A DNA stretch of 6,389 nucleotides from an uncultured Pelolinea sp. (GTDB lineage Bacteria > Chloroflexota > Anaerolineae > Anaerolineales > Anaerolineaceae). Position numbers and translations under genes: made by a program. Positions 1 through 5,583 of the stretch are shown in pieces. The DNA is taken from assembly GCA_937902055.1 (NCBI GenBank), contig CALGUJ010000246.1, positions 1 to 6,389 of the forward strand, given 5' to 3'. Numbering within the stretch: position 1 is the first letter of the stretch; every line of letters starts with the position of its first letter. The notes under the pieces were generated by a model. That model made no database searches. It saw only the letters and a program-made list of their open reading frames with translations, and was not told the DNA's origin.

Positions 1-671
1 AACGGAAGCGCATTCTGAGGGTTGACGCTGCCGCCGTAAATGACCGGAATGGATCCGCCGGCTTGCTCACCAAAAACTTCGCGCAGGACCCCATGAATTT
101 TTTCGTGGATTTCGTCAGCATATTCGGGGGTGGCCGGCGAGCCGGATTCTCCGATAGCCCAAACCGGTTCATAGGCCACCAGGATGTGCCCGGCATGTTC
201 AGGACCGACTTCATGAAAGGCGATCTTGATCTGATTGGCCAGTTTTTCGAACGTGACCCCCAGTTCTTTATCCTGCGCGGTTTCTCCAATGCAAACCAGC
301 GCATCCAGGCCATTTTTTAGGGTGGCGATCACTTTGGCGTTCACGGTCAGATCAGTTTCCGCGAACATGCTGCGCCTTTCGGAATGCCCGATCTCGATCA
401 TGCAGGCGCCGGTATCTTTAATCATCAGCGGAGAAATTTCGCCGGTCGCGGCACCGCGCTCGAGCCAGTGGACATTCTGCGAAGCAACCCGCACAGGCGT
501 ATCTTTCAATTTTTGCGCAACTGCGTAAAGCACGGTAAACGGAACGCAGATAAAAATATTGCTGGATGGATTCTCCGTGAGACAAAATTCCCTAAGCTTA
601 TCGGTATACTGCATCGCGTCGCTCATCAGGTGGTTCATTTTCCAGCCGGTTCCGATCCATTTATTTTTCAT
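1..671 (-). CDS. TIM-family isomerase, probable tetrulose-phosphate isomerase (EryH/LerI-like), 3' end cut by window
   Basis: This is a triosephosphate isomerase-fold enzyme; 223 residues are visible and about 30 C-terminal residues lie beyond the left edge. The TIM catalytic residues are recognisable: Lys11 in GWKMN, His96 in IGHSERR (95-100 region) and Glu168 in AYEPVWAIG. YGGSVNP (212-218) forms part of the phosphate site. It differs from housekeeping TpiA. The start is WIGTGWKMN, with Gly9 where TpiA has the conserved Asn of GNWKMN. Residues 64-69 read SQNVHW, and loop 6 reads AIGESGSPAT, one residue longer than the usual AIGTGK-AT. From memory these traits match the erythritol-pathway paralogues that convert L-erythrulose 1-phosphate to D-erythrulose 4-phosphate. 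It is the last visible gene of the deoR-dhaK-dhaL-rpiB-tpi operon, 35 nt after rpiB. The ATG at 671 has an upstream TAGGA. The fold is certain; the tetrulose substrate is inferred from motifs and neighbours. A plain triosephosphate isomerase serving DHA catabolism is the alternative. Confidence 0.93.
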   Translation of the reverse strand, partial: MKNKWIGTGWKMNHLMSDAMQYTDKLREFCLTENPSSNIFICVPFTVLYAVAQKLKDTPVRVASQNVHWLERGAATGEISPLMIKDTGACMIEIGHSERRSMFAETDLTVNAKVIATLKNGLDALVCIGETAQDKELGVTFEKLANQIKIAFHEVGPEHAGHILVAYEPVWAIGESGSPATPEYADEIHEKIHGVLREVFGEQAGGSIPVIYGGSVNPQNALP

Positions 672-706
672 GGCTATGGTTTTCCTAACGATAAGAAATG
701 TTGGTT

Positions 707-1168
707 TTATTTTCTAAATTGCTGATCGATGGCGTTGATCTTGTCCACTTTGCGGGCGGACCGGCCGCCGGCAAATTCACACTGCAACCAAATGCCCACC
801 AGGTATTTGGCGGTTTCCATGCCCATGGTGAGCGCGCCCATGGTCATGATCTGGGCATCGTTGCTCTTGCGCGACCTTTCAGCGGAATAAGGATCGTAAA
901 CCTGAGCGGCACGGATGCCGGGGAATTTGTTGGCGGCGATGGCCATGCCGATGCCGGTGCCGCAAACCAAAATACCCCGATCGCATTCGCCGCTCATGAT
1001 AATCCTGGCAACTTTCTCCGCGACATCCGGATAGTCCGCCGTTTCACCGGAATTAACACCGCAATCCTTGATACTTTCGATAGCAATCTCGGTCTGCTCC
1101 TGGAGAAATTTTTTGATCGTTTCTTTCATTTCGAAGGCAAGTTCGTCACTGCCGATGGCAATCTTCAT
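707..1168 (-). CDS. rpiB: RpiB/LacAB-family sugar-phosphate isomerase, probable tetrose-4-phosphate isomerase
   Basis: This cytoplasmic aldose-ketose isomerase of the RpiB/LacA/LacB family has 153 residues, the normal length. Visible family motifs are GSDE (6-9), DYPDVAEKVA (46-55), CGTGIGMAIAANK (69-81) with catalytic Cys69, GIRAA (84-88), DPYSAERSRKSNDAQ (92-106) and GGR-ARKVDKI (134-144) with phosphate-site Arg136. Two key positions differ from E. coli RpiB. His99, tied to ring opening, is Ser102 here, and His10 is Glu9. Loss of the ring-opening histidine suits an open-chain substrate such as D-erythrulose 4-phosphate/D-erythrose 4-phosphate, the reaction of EryI and DerI in erythritol and threitol catabolism. 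The gene lies 40 nt after dhaL and 35 nt before the TIM-like gene. A good site (CGGAGC) precedes the ATG. The family is sure; substrate is inference. Ribose-5-phosphate, allose-6-phosphate or galactose-6-phosphate isomerase are less likely because those substrates cyclise. Confidence 0.94.
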   Translation of the reverse strand: MKIAIGSDELAFEMKETIKKFLQEQTEIAIESIKDCGVNSGETADYPDVAEKVARIIMSGECDRGILVCGTGIGMAIAANKFPGIRAAQVYDPYSAERSRKSNDAQIMTMGALTMGMETAKYLVGIWLQCEFAGGRSARKVDKINAIDQQFRK

Positions 1169-1208
1169 GTTTTGCTCCGTAGAATGGGTTTTTGTTACAA
1201 TTTAGAAA

Positions 1209-1850
1209 TCAGGCCATCTGTTCCAGATAGTTGCTGAAGAATTTAAAAATCAATGTAATTGAAATGGAACCCGGATCGGCGAAACCCAATGTGCGCTCGC
1301 CCAACGTTTTGGCTTTGCCGATCTTGGCGGTGAAGGTCTTGGTCTGCTGCATGCCGGCTTCAGCGGCGGTATAGACCTGCAGGCATAATTCGCCCAGAGA
1401 ATTTCCGTTATAAGCTGTGGCAGCCTGAACGGCCGGCTCGAGCGCGTCCACCATGGTTTTATCCCCGATGTTCGCCCCGCCGCGTTTTTTCACCATTTCA
1501 AGGCCGGATGCCAGGGCATTTTTGAATCCCTGCGCATCCAGTTCAATGCAGCCTTTTACGCCTTTGGCGGCGCCCATAAAAAAGGAACCGAAAATGGCGC
1601 CGGAAGCGCCACCGATGGAAGCCAGCAGGCTGGAACCGGTCGAGAAGAATACCTCTTCAATTTGCGCGAAATTCTTTTCCGATAACATGGCTTTGACGGC
1701 TTCAAAACCGCGCGCCATGCCGATGCCGTGGTCGCCATCGCCGATCGCCTGGTCGGCCTGGGTAAGTAGGTCTTTGCTGGCGATCATGCCATCCGCGACA
1801 GCCAGCATCGCGCCTTTAAATTCAGACAGAGATAGTTTTTCAACGGTCAT
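1209..1850 (-). CDS. dhaL: DhaL subunit of dihydroxyacetone/tetrulose kinase
   Basis: This is the nucleotide-binding subunit of a DhaK-DhaL ketose kinase, 213 residues, close to the usual 210. The Mg-ADP/ATP motif reads AIGDGDHGIGM (35-45), with metal-ligand aspartates expected at Asp33, Asp38 and Asp40. FSTGSSLLASIGGASG (69-84) and GGANIGDKTMVDAL (124-137) follow, then GKAKTLGERTLGFADPGS (178-195), the GERT-DPG nucleotide-site motif of the family. Only 7 nt separate it from the dhaK stop, and the nearest Shine-Dalgarno-like stretch (GAAGG) lies inside the end of dhaK, so the pair is probably translationally coupled. No DhaM gene is visible. The phosphate donor could be ATP directly, as in single-chain ATP-dependent kinases, or PTS phosphate through a DhaM encoded elsewhere; the sequence does not decide. 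Given the two downstream isomerases, the substrate may be erythrulose rather than dihydroxyacetone. Confidence 0.95.
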   Translation of the reverse strand: MTVEKLSLSEFKGAMLAVADGMIASKDLLTQADQAIGDGDHGIGMARGFEAVKAMLSEKNFAQIEEVFFSTGSSLLASIGGASGAIFGSFFMGAAKGVKGCIELDAQGFKNALASGLEMVKKRGGANIGDKTMVDALEPAVQAATAYNGNSLGELCLQVYTAAEAGMQQTKTFTAKIGKAKTLGERTLGFADPGSISITLIFKFFSNYLEQMA

Positions 1851-1857
1851 GGTTTAT

Positions 1858-2856
1858 TTATGCCTTCGTGAATGCAAAGGATTTCGCCGGCAGGTCGTAA
1901 TACAGCTTTAATTCGTCATCCAATTTCAGCAGGGAGATGGAAAAACCGGCCATTTCCTGGGAGGTGCAATAGGATCCGATCAGCGTGTCGTGAACCGTGA
2001 TCTGTTTATCCGCCAGCAAAGCGCGTACTTTACGGTTGACGATCAGCAATTCCATCATGGTGGTGGCGCCCAGGTTGTTGATCAACAGGCATACTTCATC
2101 GCCGGAATTAAATGGCAGGTCTTTCAAGATCAGATCGGTCATGCGGCTGACCAATTCATCGGCCGGCATCATTTTCTCGCGGGAAACACCGGCTTCACCG
2201 TGCAACCCCATGCCGATTTCGATCTCGCCTTCGCCAATGGTAAAGGTGGGTTGACCGGTTTCGGGAATAGAACCGGGAGCCAACGCGACGCCCATTGAAC
2301 GAGTGAGATCGCGCGCTTTGGCAGTGACACGATAGACCTCTTCCAGGCTGTCCAGTTTTGCAGCAGCCCCTCCGGCGACCTTGATCACAAACAAATCCCC
2401 GGCAATCCCGCGCCGATCGGTGATGCGTTCCAGCGGGGCGGAAGCCACATCGTCATAAATCCGCACGGTTTTGGTGGCGACCCCTTCGCTTTCAGCCAAT
2501 TCGGCGGCGATGTCAAAATTCATGTTATCGCCGGCATAATTTCCATAGAGATACAGCACGCCCTTGCCCTGGTCGAGCGCCTTGGTGGCTGCCAGGATTT
2601 GGTCGGGGGCGGGCGCTGCGAAGACGTTGCCGCTGACCGCGCCATCCGCCAGATTTTCGCCTACGAAACCGGCAAACAGAGGTTCGTGTCCGCTGCCGCC
2701 GCCAACCAATAAACAAACTTTGCCGGGGCGGATTTCAGTTCGTTTAATCGCATTGCTGTTTTCAATTTTTTCCACTTCCCCATGGTATGCCAGAATCAAA
2801 CCATCCGCCGTTTCAACGACAACATCTTTGGGATTATTAATGACCTTTTTTATCAT
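1858..2856 (-). CDS. dhaK: DhaK subunit of dihydroxyacetone/tetrulose kinase
   Basis: This is the substrate-binding subunit of a dihydroxyacetone-type kinase, 332 residues, close to the family size (E. coli DhaK is about 356). All active-site signatures are present: GGGSGHEP (52-59) with His57, YGNYAGDNMNFD (104-115) with the expected acid/base Asp110, YDDVAS (134-139), RRGIAG (148-153), and GMGLHGEAGV (215-224) with His219, which corresponds to the histidine that forms the covalent hemiaminal with the ketose carbonyl. It should therefore be active on a small ketose. The ATG at 2856 is preceded by AAAGGAAA. It begins 31 nt after deoR. DhaK relatives (LerK, DerK) phosphorylate L- or D-erythrulose in mycobacterial threitol and erythritol pathways. 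The neighbouring TIM-like and RpiB-like isomerases make a tetrulose substrate attractive, but the sequence does not exclude dihydroxyacetone or glyceraldehyde. Confidence 0.96.
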   Translation of the reverse strand: MIKKVINNPKDVVVETADGLILAYHGEVEKIENSNAIKRTEIRPGKVCLLVGGGSGHEPLFAGFVGENLADGAVSGNVFAAPAPDQILAATKALDQGKGVLYLYGNYAGDNMNFDIAAELAESEGVATKTVRIYDDVASAPLERITDRRGIAGDLFVIKVAGGAAAKLDSLEEVYRVTAKARDLTRSMGVALAPGSIPETGQPTFTIGEGEIEIGMGLHGEAGVSREKMMPADELVSRMTDLILKDLPFNSGDEVCLLINNLGATTMMELLIVNRKVRALLADKQITVHDTLIGSYCTSQEMAGFSISLLKLDDELKLYYDLPAKSFAFTKA

Positions 2857-2887
2857 GGCGCGCGTTTCCTTTTTTTTGAGGGTAATT

Positions 2888-3700
2888 CTAACATTCCGCG
2901 ATGATCACGCGCGGCCCTTTTTGCTCGATCTGTGCAATGAAATCCCTCGGTGCGCCGGAATCGGTGACCAGGATGTCCATGGCGTCGATGGGAGCAACCG
3001 GCATCAGGCAGATGCGGTTCAGCTTCGAGTGGTCGGCGACGATGATCAGTTGGTCGCTGACCTCGATCATCTTGCGCTTGACGGTCGAGACAGCCGGAAC
3101 GGATGGGTTTGCTGCTGTCAGCCCTTTATCCAGAGAGATGCCATCGATCCCCAGGATGGTCTTTTGAGGATGAAATTGAGCCACGAACTCATCGGTCATG
3201 TACCCGACGCACACCCCGTGATCTTTCTGCGCCAACCCGCCCAGCGAATACAGGTTGATGTTGGGATTGTACAGGAAGTCGGGGATCAGGATGATCGAAT
3301 TGGTGATGACCGTCAGGTTCTTTTTATCCGATAGGTATTTGGCCACCATCTTGGTGGTGCTGCCGCCGTCGATCATGATGGTGTCGCCATCGTTGATCAG
3401 CGATGCCGTTTTACGGGCAATGGCATCTTTCTCTTTCTGGAGGTGGGTGATGCGGTCGTTGATGGAATCCAGATCGATCACCACTTTGTTATCCGTGATC
3501 TCGTCTTTCAGAATGGCGCCCCCGTGCGTGCGCAAGATCAGGTTGCGCGTTTCGAGCTCAGCCAGATCCAACCGGACGCTGGATTCGGAGATATTGAATT
3601 GTTCGGCAAGATCAACGACGAATACTTTATGTTTTTCCTGGATGATGCGGTACATCATTGCCAGGCGTTCTTCCCTGAATATTTTCTTGGAATCATCCAT
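2888..3700 (-). CDS. DeoR-family transcriptional regulator of the cluster
   Basis: This is a DeoR/GlpR-type sugar-phosphate-responsive regulator, normally a repressor, of 270 residues (family 250-270). The N-terminal winged helix-turn-helix spans about residues 15-62: VVDLAEQFNISESSVRLDL (28-46), then ETRNLILRTHGGA (50-62), the family's RTHGGA wing. Residue 44 is Leu in SVRLDL where many members have Arg (TIRRDL), so operator specificity may differ. The C-terminal DeoRC sensor domain shows DGDTIMIDGGSTT (104-116), TNS (133-135), GIDGIS (184-189) and KRKMIEVSDQLIIVADHSK (208-226), the expected phospho-sugar effector pocket. It is the first gene of the leftward operon, read from the shared control region. 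The ATG at 3700 has GAGGA seven bases upstream. It most likely controls itself, the kinase/isomerase genes and perhaps the divergent aldolase-PTS operon. The natural effector would be a pathway sugar phosphate, not identifiable from sequence. Confidence 0.95.
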   Translation of the reverse strand: MDDSKKIFREERLAMMYRIIQEKHKVFVVDLAEQFNISESSVRLDLAELETRNLILRTHGGAILKDEITDNKVVIDLDSINDRITHLQKEKDAIARKTASLINDGDTIMIDGGSTTKMVAKYLSDKKNLTVITNSIILIPDFLYNPNINLYSLGGLAQKDHGVCVGYMTDEFVAQFHPQKTILGIDGISLDKGLTAANPSVPAVSTVKRKMIEVSDQLIIVADHSKLNRICLMPVAPIDAMDILVTDSGAPRDFIAQIEQKGPRVIIAEC

Positions 3701-3806
3701 TATTGAATCCTCGTCAATCGTCCAATGCTTGTTTTAACTATCCCATTGAATTCTACTGAAATTTCCATCATTAAACAATAAGAAATACCTATAAAAGCGT
3801 ACACTT

Positions 3807-3821
3807 ATTATAACATATAAT
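3807..3821. repeat. Perfect dyad of two opposed -10 hexamers
   Basis: The sequence ATTATA-ACA-TATAAT is a perfect inverted repeat with 6-bp arms. The left arm is the -10 of the leftward promoter. The right arm (3816-3821) is a consensus TATAAT on the plus strand, but it lacks a convincing -35 or TGn motif there, so it may be an operator half-site or a minor extra promoter. Confidence 0.55.
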
Positions 3822-3829
3822 CGCAAATA
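3813..3829. promoter_or_regulatory. Candidate operator, repeat copy 1
   Basis: ACATATAATCGCAAATA matches the stretch at 3856-3872 at 14 of 17 positions, the shared core being TCGCAA. This copy lies between the -10 and the weak -35 of the predicted leftward promoter, where a bound repressor would block RNA polymerase. DeoR-family proteins commonly bind repeated AT-rich boxes; assignment to the deoR product next door is inferred. Confidence 0.45.
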
Positions 3830-3852
3830 GCAACTAATACTCATTAAAACTA

Positions 3853-3881
3853 TTGACATTTATTCGCAATTATTGTAATAT
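3853..3881 (+). promoter_or_regulatory. Predicted promoter of the aldolase-PTS operon
   Basis: TTGACA at 3853-3858 is a perfect -35 hexamer. At 17 nt spacing TAATAT (3876-3881, 4/6) can serve as -10; the overlapping TGTAAT (3874-3879, 5/6) would have a 15-nt spacer. Transcription would begin near 3887, leaving a leader of about 37 nt before the aldolase ATG at 3924. Any upstream start codon near 3882 would fall inside this -10, which supports the downstream start. Confidence 0.6.
3856..3872. promoter_or_regulatory. Candidate operator, repeat copy 2
   Basis: ACATTTATTCGCAATTA is the second copy of the 17-bp direct repeat, in the same orientation and 43 bp from the first (about four helical turns). 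It overlaps the 3' half of the TTGACA -35 and fills the spacer of the rightward promoter, so one regulator bound to both copies could control both operons at once. Confidence 0.45.
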
Positions 3882-3909
3882 GTGATTGATTTGACCAATT
3901 TATTATCTC

Positions 3910-3926
3910 AGGAGAATTTAGCAATG
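3910..3926 (+). promoter_or_regulatory. Ribosome binding site that fixes the aldolase start
   Basis: AGGAGAA at 3910-3916 stands seven bases before ATG at 3924. It selects this ATG over the in-frame GTG at 3882, which has no Shine-Dalgarno sequence and overlaps the predicted -10 box. Confidence 0.85.
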
Positions 3927-4715
3927 TCTCACATAGGAAAACAGGTACGTTTGAAAAGAATGTTGAACCCGAAGAGCAATAATGCGATCGTGGTTGCGAT
4001 GGATCATGCGGCTGTGCTCGGGCCGATACCCGGCATCATCAACCCGGTTGAAACCATTAAAACGTTGGCAAGCCACCATCCGGACACATTTTTCATGCCC
4101 AACGGCGTGATCAAGCAGGCTTATACCCATTTCGTGGAAAACGACATTCCGTTCATGGTTTCAATTGACACCTGCGTTGAAATGGGACCGGAGCCGGATT
4201 ATTTCATGCTGTCTGATAGCGTTATGCACGCGGTTCAGTTGGGCGCTTCCGGTGTTTCCATGCACGTGATGGTGGGCGCCAAAAAGACCAGCGACATGCT
4301 GAAAGGCCTGGCAAAGGTGGCGGAGGATTGCGATAATCTGGGCATGCCGCTGATGGCGATCATGTACCCCTCCGGTTTCGACAATAATCACGATGTGAAG
4401 CACGTCAAATGGGCGGCCCGCATCGGCGCTGAATTGGGCGCGGATATCGTCAAGACCTATTTCACCGGCTCTGTTGAAACCTTCAAAGAAGTTGTGGATT
4501 CCTGCCCCATCCCGGTGATGTTGTCCGGCGGTCAGTTAACGGACGATCCCAGAGATTTCCTCACGGTACTGAAAGCGGTGGTGGATGCCGGCGGGCGCGG
4601 CTGCGCGGTCGGGCGCAATTTGTGGCAATACAAGGAACCTGTAAAGATGCTGGAAGCCATCAAATTGATCATGCACGAAAAAGCATCAGTCGATCAGGCA
4701 TTAAAAGCTCTCTAA
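3924..4715 (+). CDS. Class I aldolase, DhnA/FbaB/LsrF family
   Basis: This is a Schiff-base (class I) aldolase of the DeoC/FbaB/LsrF superfamily, 263 residues, cytoplasmic. Visible motifs are VAMDHAAVLGPIPG (24-37), an N-terminal family signature; MYPSG (147-151) with Tyr148 matching the acid/base Tyr146 of archaeal fructose-bisphosphate aldolase; GADIVKTYFTG (172-182) with the Schiff-base Lys177; and the phosphate-binding SGGQ (201-204) and GRNLWQ (230-235). The phosphate loops imply a phosphorylated substrate or product. It opens the rightward operon, 24 nt before the PTS EIIA gene, the place where a fructose operon would often carry 1-phosphofructokinase. It probably cleaves the sugar phosphate made by the PTS. 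Candidates include ketose 1-phosphates giving DHAP plus an aldehyde, or a product pair that includes a free ketose for DhaKL. Relatives also act on fructose bisphosphate and autoinducer-2 derivatives, so substrate is open. The ATG at 3924 is chosen on its strong ribosome site. Confidence 0.92.
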   Translation: MSHIGKQVRLKRMLNPKSNNAIVVAMDHAAVLGPIPGIINPVETIKTLASHHPDTFFMPNGVIKQAYTHFVENDIPFMVSIDTCVEMGPEPDYFMLSDSVMHAVQLGASGVSMHVMVGAKKTSDMLKGLAKVAEDCDNLGMPLMAIMYPSGFDNNHDVKHVKWAARIGAELGADIVKTYFTGSVETFKEVVDSCPIPVMLSGGQLTDDPRDFLTVLKAVVDAGGRGCAVGRNLWQYKEPVKMLEAIKLIMHEKASVDQALKAL

Positions 4716-4739
4716 CCGAAACACTTTGCCCAGAAGATC

Positions 4740-5225
4740 ATGGAAGACCAATTTGTGATTTCTCAGGTAATACGACCGGATACTGTTGATCTGTATCTGA
4801 AAGGGATCAAGGATAAACAGCATCTCCTGGACACATTGATTAAAAAATTCTATGCTGCTGGCGTGATTGAATCCCGTGAGGAATTCTTAAAAGCGATATA
4901 CGAACGCGAGGCTTTGGGCCCCACATACATGGATAACTTTATCGCCATTCCCCACGGGAAAAGCAAAACCGTAAAGACCCCTGCTGTCGCTTTTGGACGC
5001 TGCGAAGAAGGGGTCTATTATGATACCCAATTGGGCGGCGGAATTGTGAAGTTGGTTTTTATGTTGGCGATCCCCGGAGAAATGAGCGCGGAACAATATA
5101 TCCGTGTACTCTCCCGCCTGGCGAGACTGTTGATCTATGAAGATTTCATCCAGGATCTTCATCAGGCGCATTCTTATGCGGATGTATTGGCTGCGATCAA
5201 AGAAGGTGAAAAGAAATTATCCTGA
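4740..5225 (+). CDS. PTS fructose-family EIIA component
   Basis: This is a single-domain EIIA of the fructose/mannitol (PTS_EIIA_2) family, 161 residues. It takes phosphate from HPr and passes it to EIIB. The phosphorylation site is in FIAIPHGK (67-74), His72. Supporting motifs are EREALGPTYMDN (55-66) and VKLVFMLAIPGEMSAEQYIRVLSRLARLL (split over 103-131), the typical core of the family. It lies 24 nt after the aldolase with only a weak ribosome site (CAGAAG), so translation may be coupled to the aldolase. EIIB and EIIC follow as separate genes. A hairpin covers its stop codon and may tune expression of the genes after it. The family is clear; the sugar is not determined by this subunit. Confidence 0.95.
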   Translation: MEDQFVISQVIRPDTVDLYLKGIKDKQHLLDTLIKKFYAAGVIESREEFLKAIYEREALGPTYMDNFIAIPHGKSKTVKTPAVAFGRCEEGVYYDTQLGGGIVKLVFMLAIPGEMSAEQYIRVLSRLARLLIYEDFIQDLHQAHSYADVLAAIKEGEKKLS

Positions 5226-5236
5226 AAACCCAGGAT
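5219..5236 (+). other. Small hairpin at the EIIA stop codon
   Basis: ATCCTG (5219-5224) pairs with CAGGAT (5231-5236) around a six-base loop, and a moderately T-rich run follows (5237-5254). The stem includes part of the EIIA stop codon. It is too short to call a terminator with confidence. A partial attenuator or an mRNA processing or stability point between EIIA and EIIB is possible, as is chance. Confidence 0.25.
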
Positions 5237-5271
5237 TTATTGATTAATCTTTCTAAACAGGAGTTGATCTT

Positions 5272-5583
5272 ATGAAAATAATAGCAGTAACATCTTGCGC
5301 AACCGGGATTGCCCATTCCTACATGGCAGCCGAAGCATTGAAAAAAGCGGTCAAGGATACCGGGGACGAGATCAAAGTGGAAATCCAGGGCGCCATGGGC
5401 ATCGAAAATCGCCTTACAGACGAAGAAATAGCCGAGGCGGACCTGGTGATCTGGGCGGTGGACGTGGGCGTACGCGAGAAAGACCGTTTCCAAAACAAGA
5501 ATGTCATCCAGTTCGGCCCGTACGAGACGATTTGGGATGCAAAGAAAACGATCAGTGAAGCCAAACAGAAAGCAGGCTTATAA
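5272..5583 (+). CDS. PTS fructose-family EIIB component
   Basis: This is a single-domain EIIB of the fructose-specific type, 103 residues, the expected size. Phosphate is carried on Cys9 in TSCATGIAHSYMAAEAL (7-23), a variant of the common CPTGIAHTYMAAE loop. The sequences KVEIQGAMGIENRLTDEEIAEADLVIWAVD (split over about 37-66) and RFQNK (75-79) are typical of the family. It transfers phosphate from EIIA to the sugar held by EIIC at the inner face of the membrane. The ATG at 5272 has AGGAG eight bases upstream. There is no sign of the duplicated EIIB domain found in some fructose systems. Fructose-family EIIs also transport mannose derivatives, polyols and other ketoses, so fructose itself should not be assumed. 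Confidence 0.95.
   Translation: MKIIAVTSCATGIAHSYMAAEALKKAVKDTGDEIKVEIQGAMGIENRLTDEEIAEADLVIWAVDVGVREKDRFQNKNVIQFGPYETIWDAKKTISEAKQKAGL

Larger units (their letters stand above)
3807..3833 (-). promoter_or_regulatory. Predicted promoter of the deoR-dhaKL-rpiB-tpi operon (extended -10)
   Basis: Read on the minus strand, 3815-3807 is TGTTATAAT, a perfect TATAAT preceded by the TGn extended -10 motif. A weak -35 match TTGCTA lies at 3833-3828 with a short 15-nt spacer, which an extended -10 promoter tolerates. Transcription would start near 3800, giving a deoR leader of about 100 nt. The call rests on consensus matching only. Confidence 0.6.

Noticed and set aside
1..671. Housekeeping glycolytic tpiA
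   Set aside because: Motif changes (GTGWKMN, NVHW, loop 6 GESGS) and the absence of pgk/gapA neighbours argue for a pathway-specific paralogue, though a tree is needed to settle it.
63..725. Overlapping plus-strand frames opposite the TIM-like gene
   Set aside because: The minus-strand frame is uninterrupted to the window edge with complete TIM motifs, so these are shadows.
698..1237. 179-codon open frame on the plus strand
   Set aside because: It is fully antisense to rpiB, whose family motifs are clear; it shows no motif or ribosome site of its own.
1453..1911. 152-codon plus-strand frame antisense to dhaL
   Set aside because: It mirrors the codon pattern of dhaL and crosses the dhaL-dhaK junction; no domain is recognisable.
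2564..3334. 256-codon open frame on the plus strand
   Set aside because: It lies antisense across the well-supported dhaK and deoR genes and their junction; its translation shows no recognisable domain.
3882..3923. In-frame GTG start upstream giving the aldolase 14 extra residues
   Set aside because: It has no Shine-Dalgarno sequence and overlaps the predicted -10 box, whereas ATG 3924 has AGGAGAA seven bases upstream and begins at the family's usual N-terminus.
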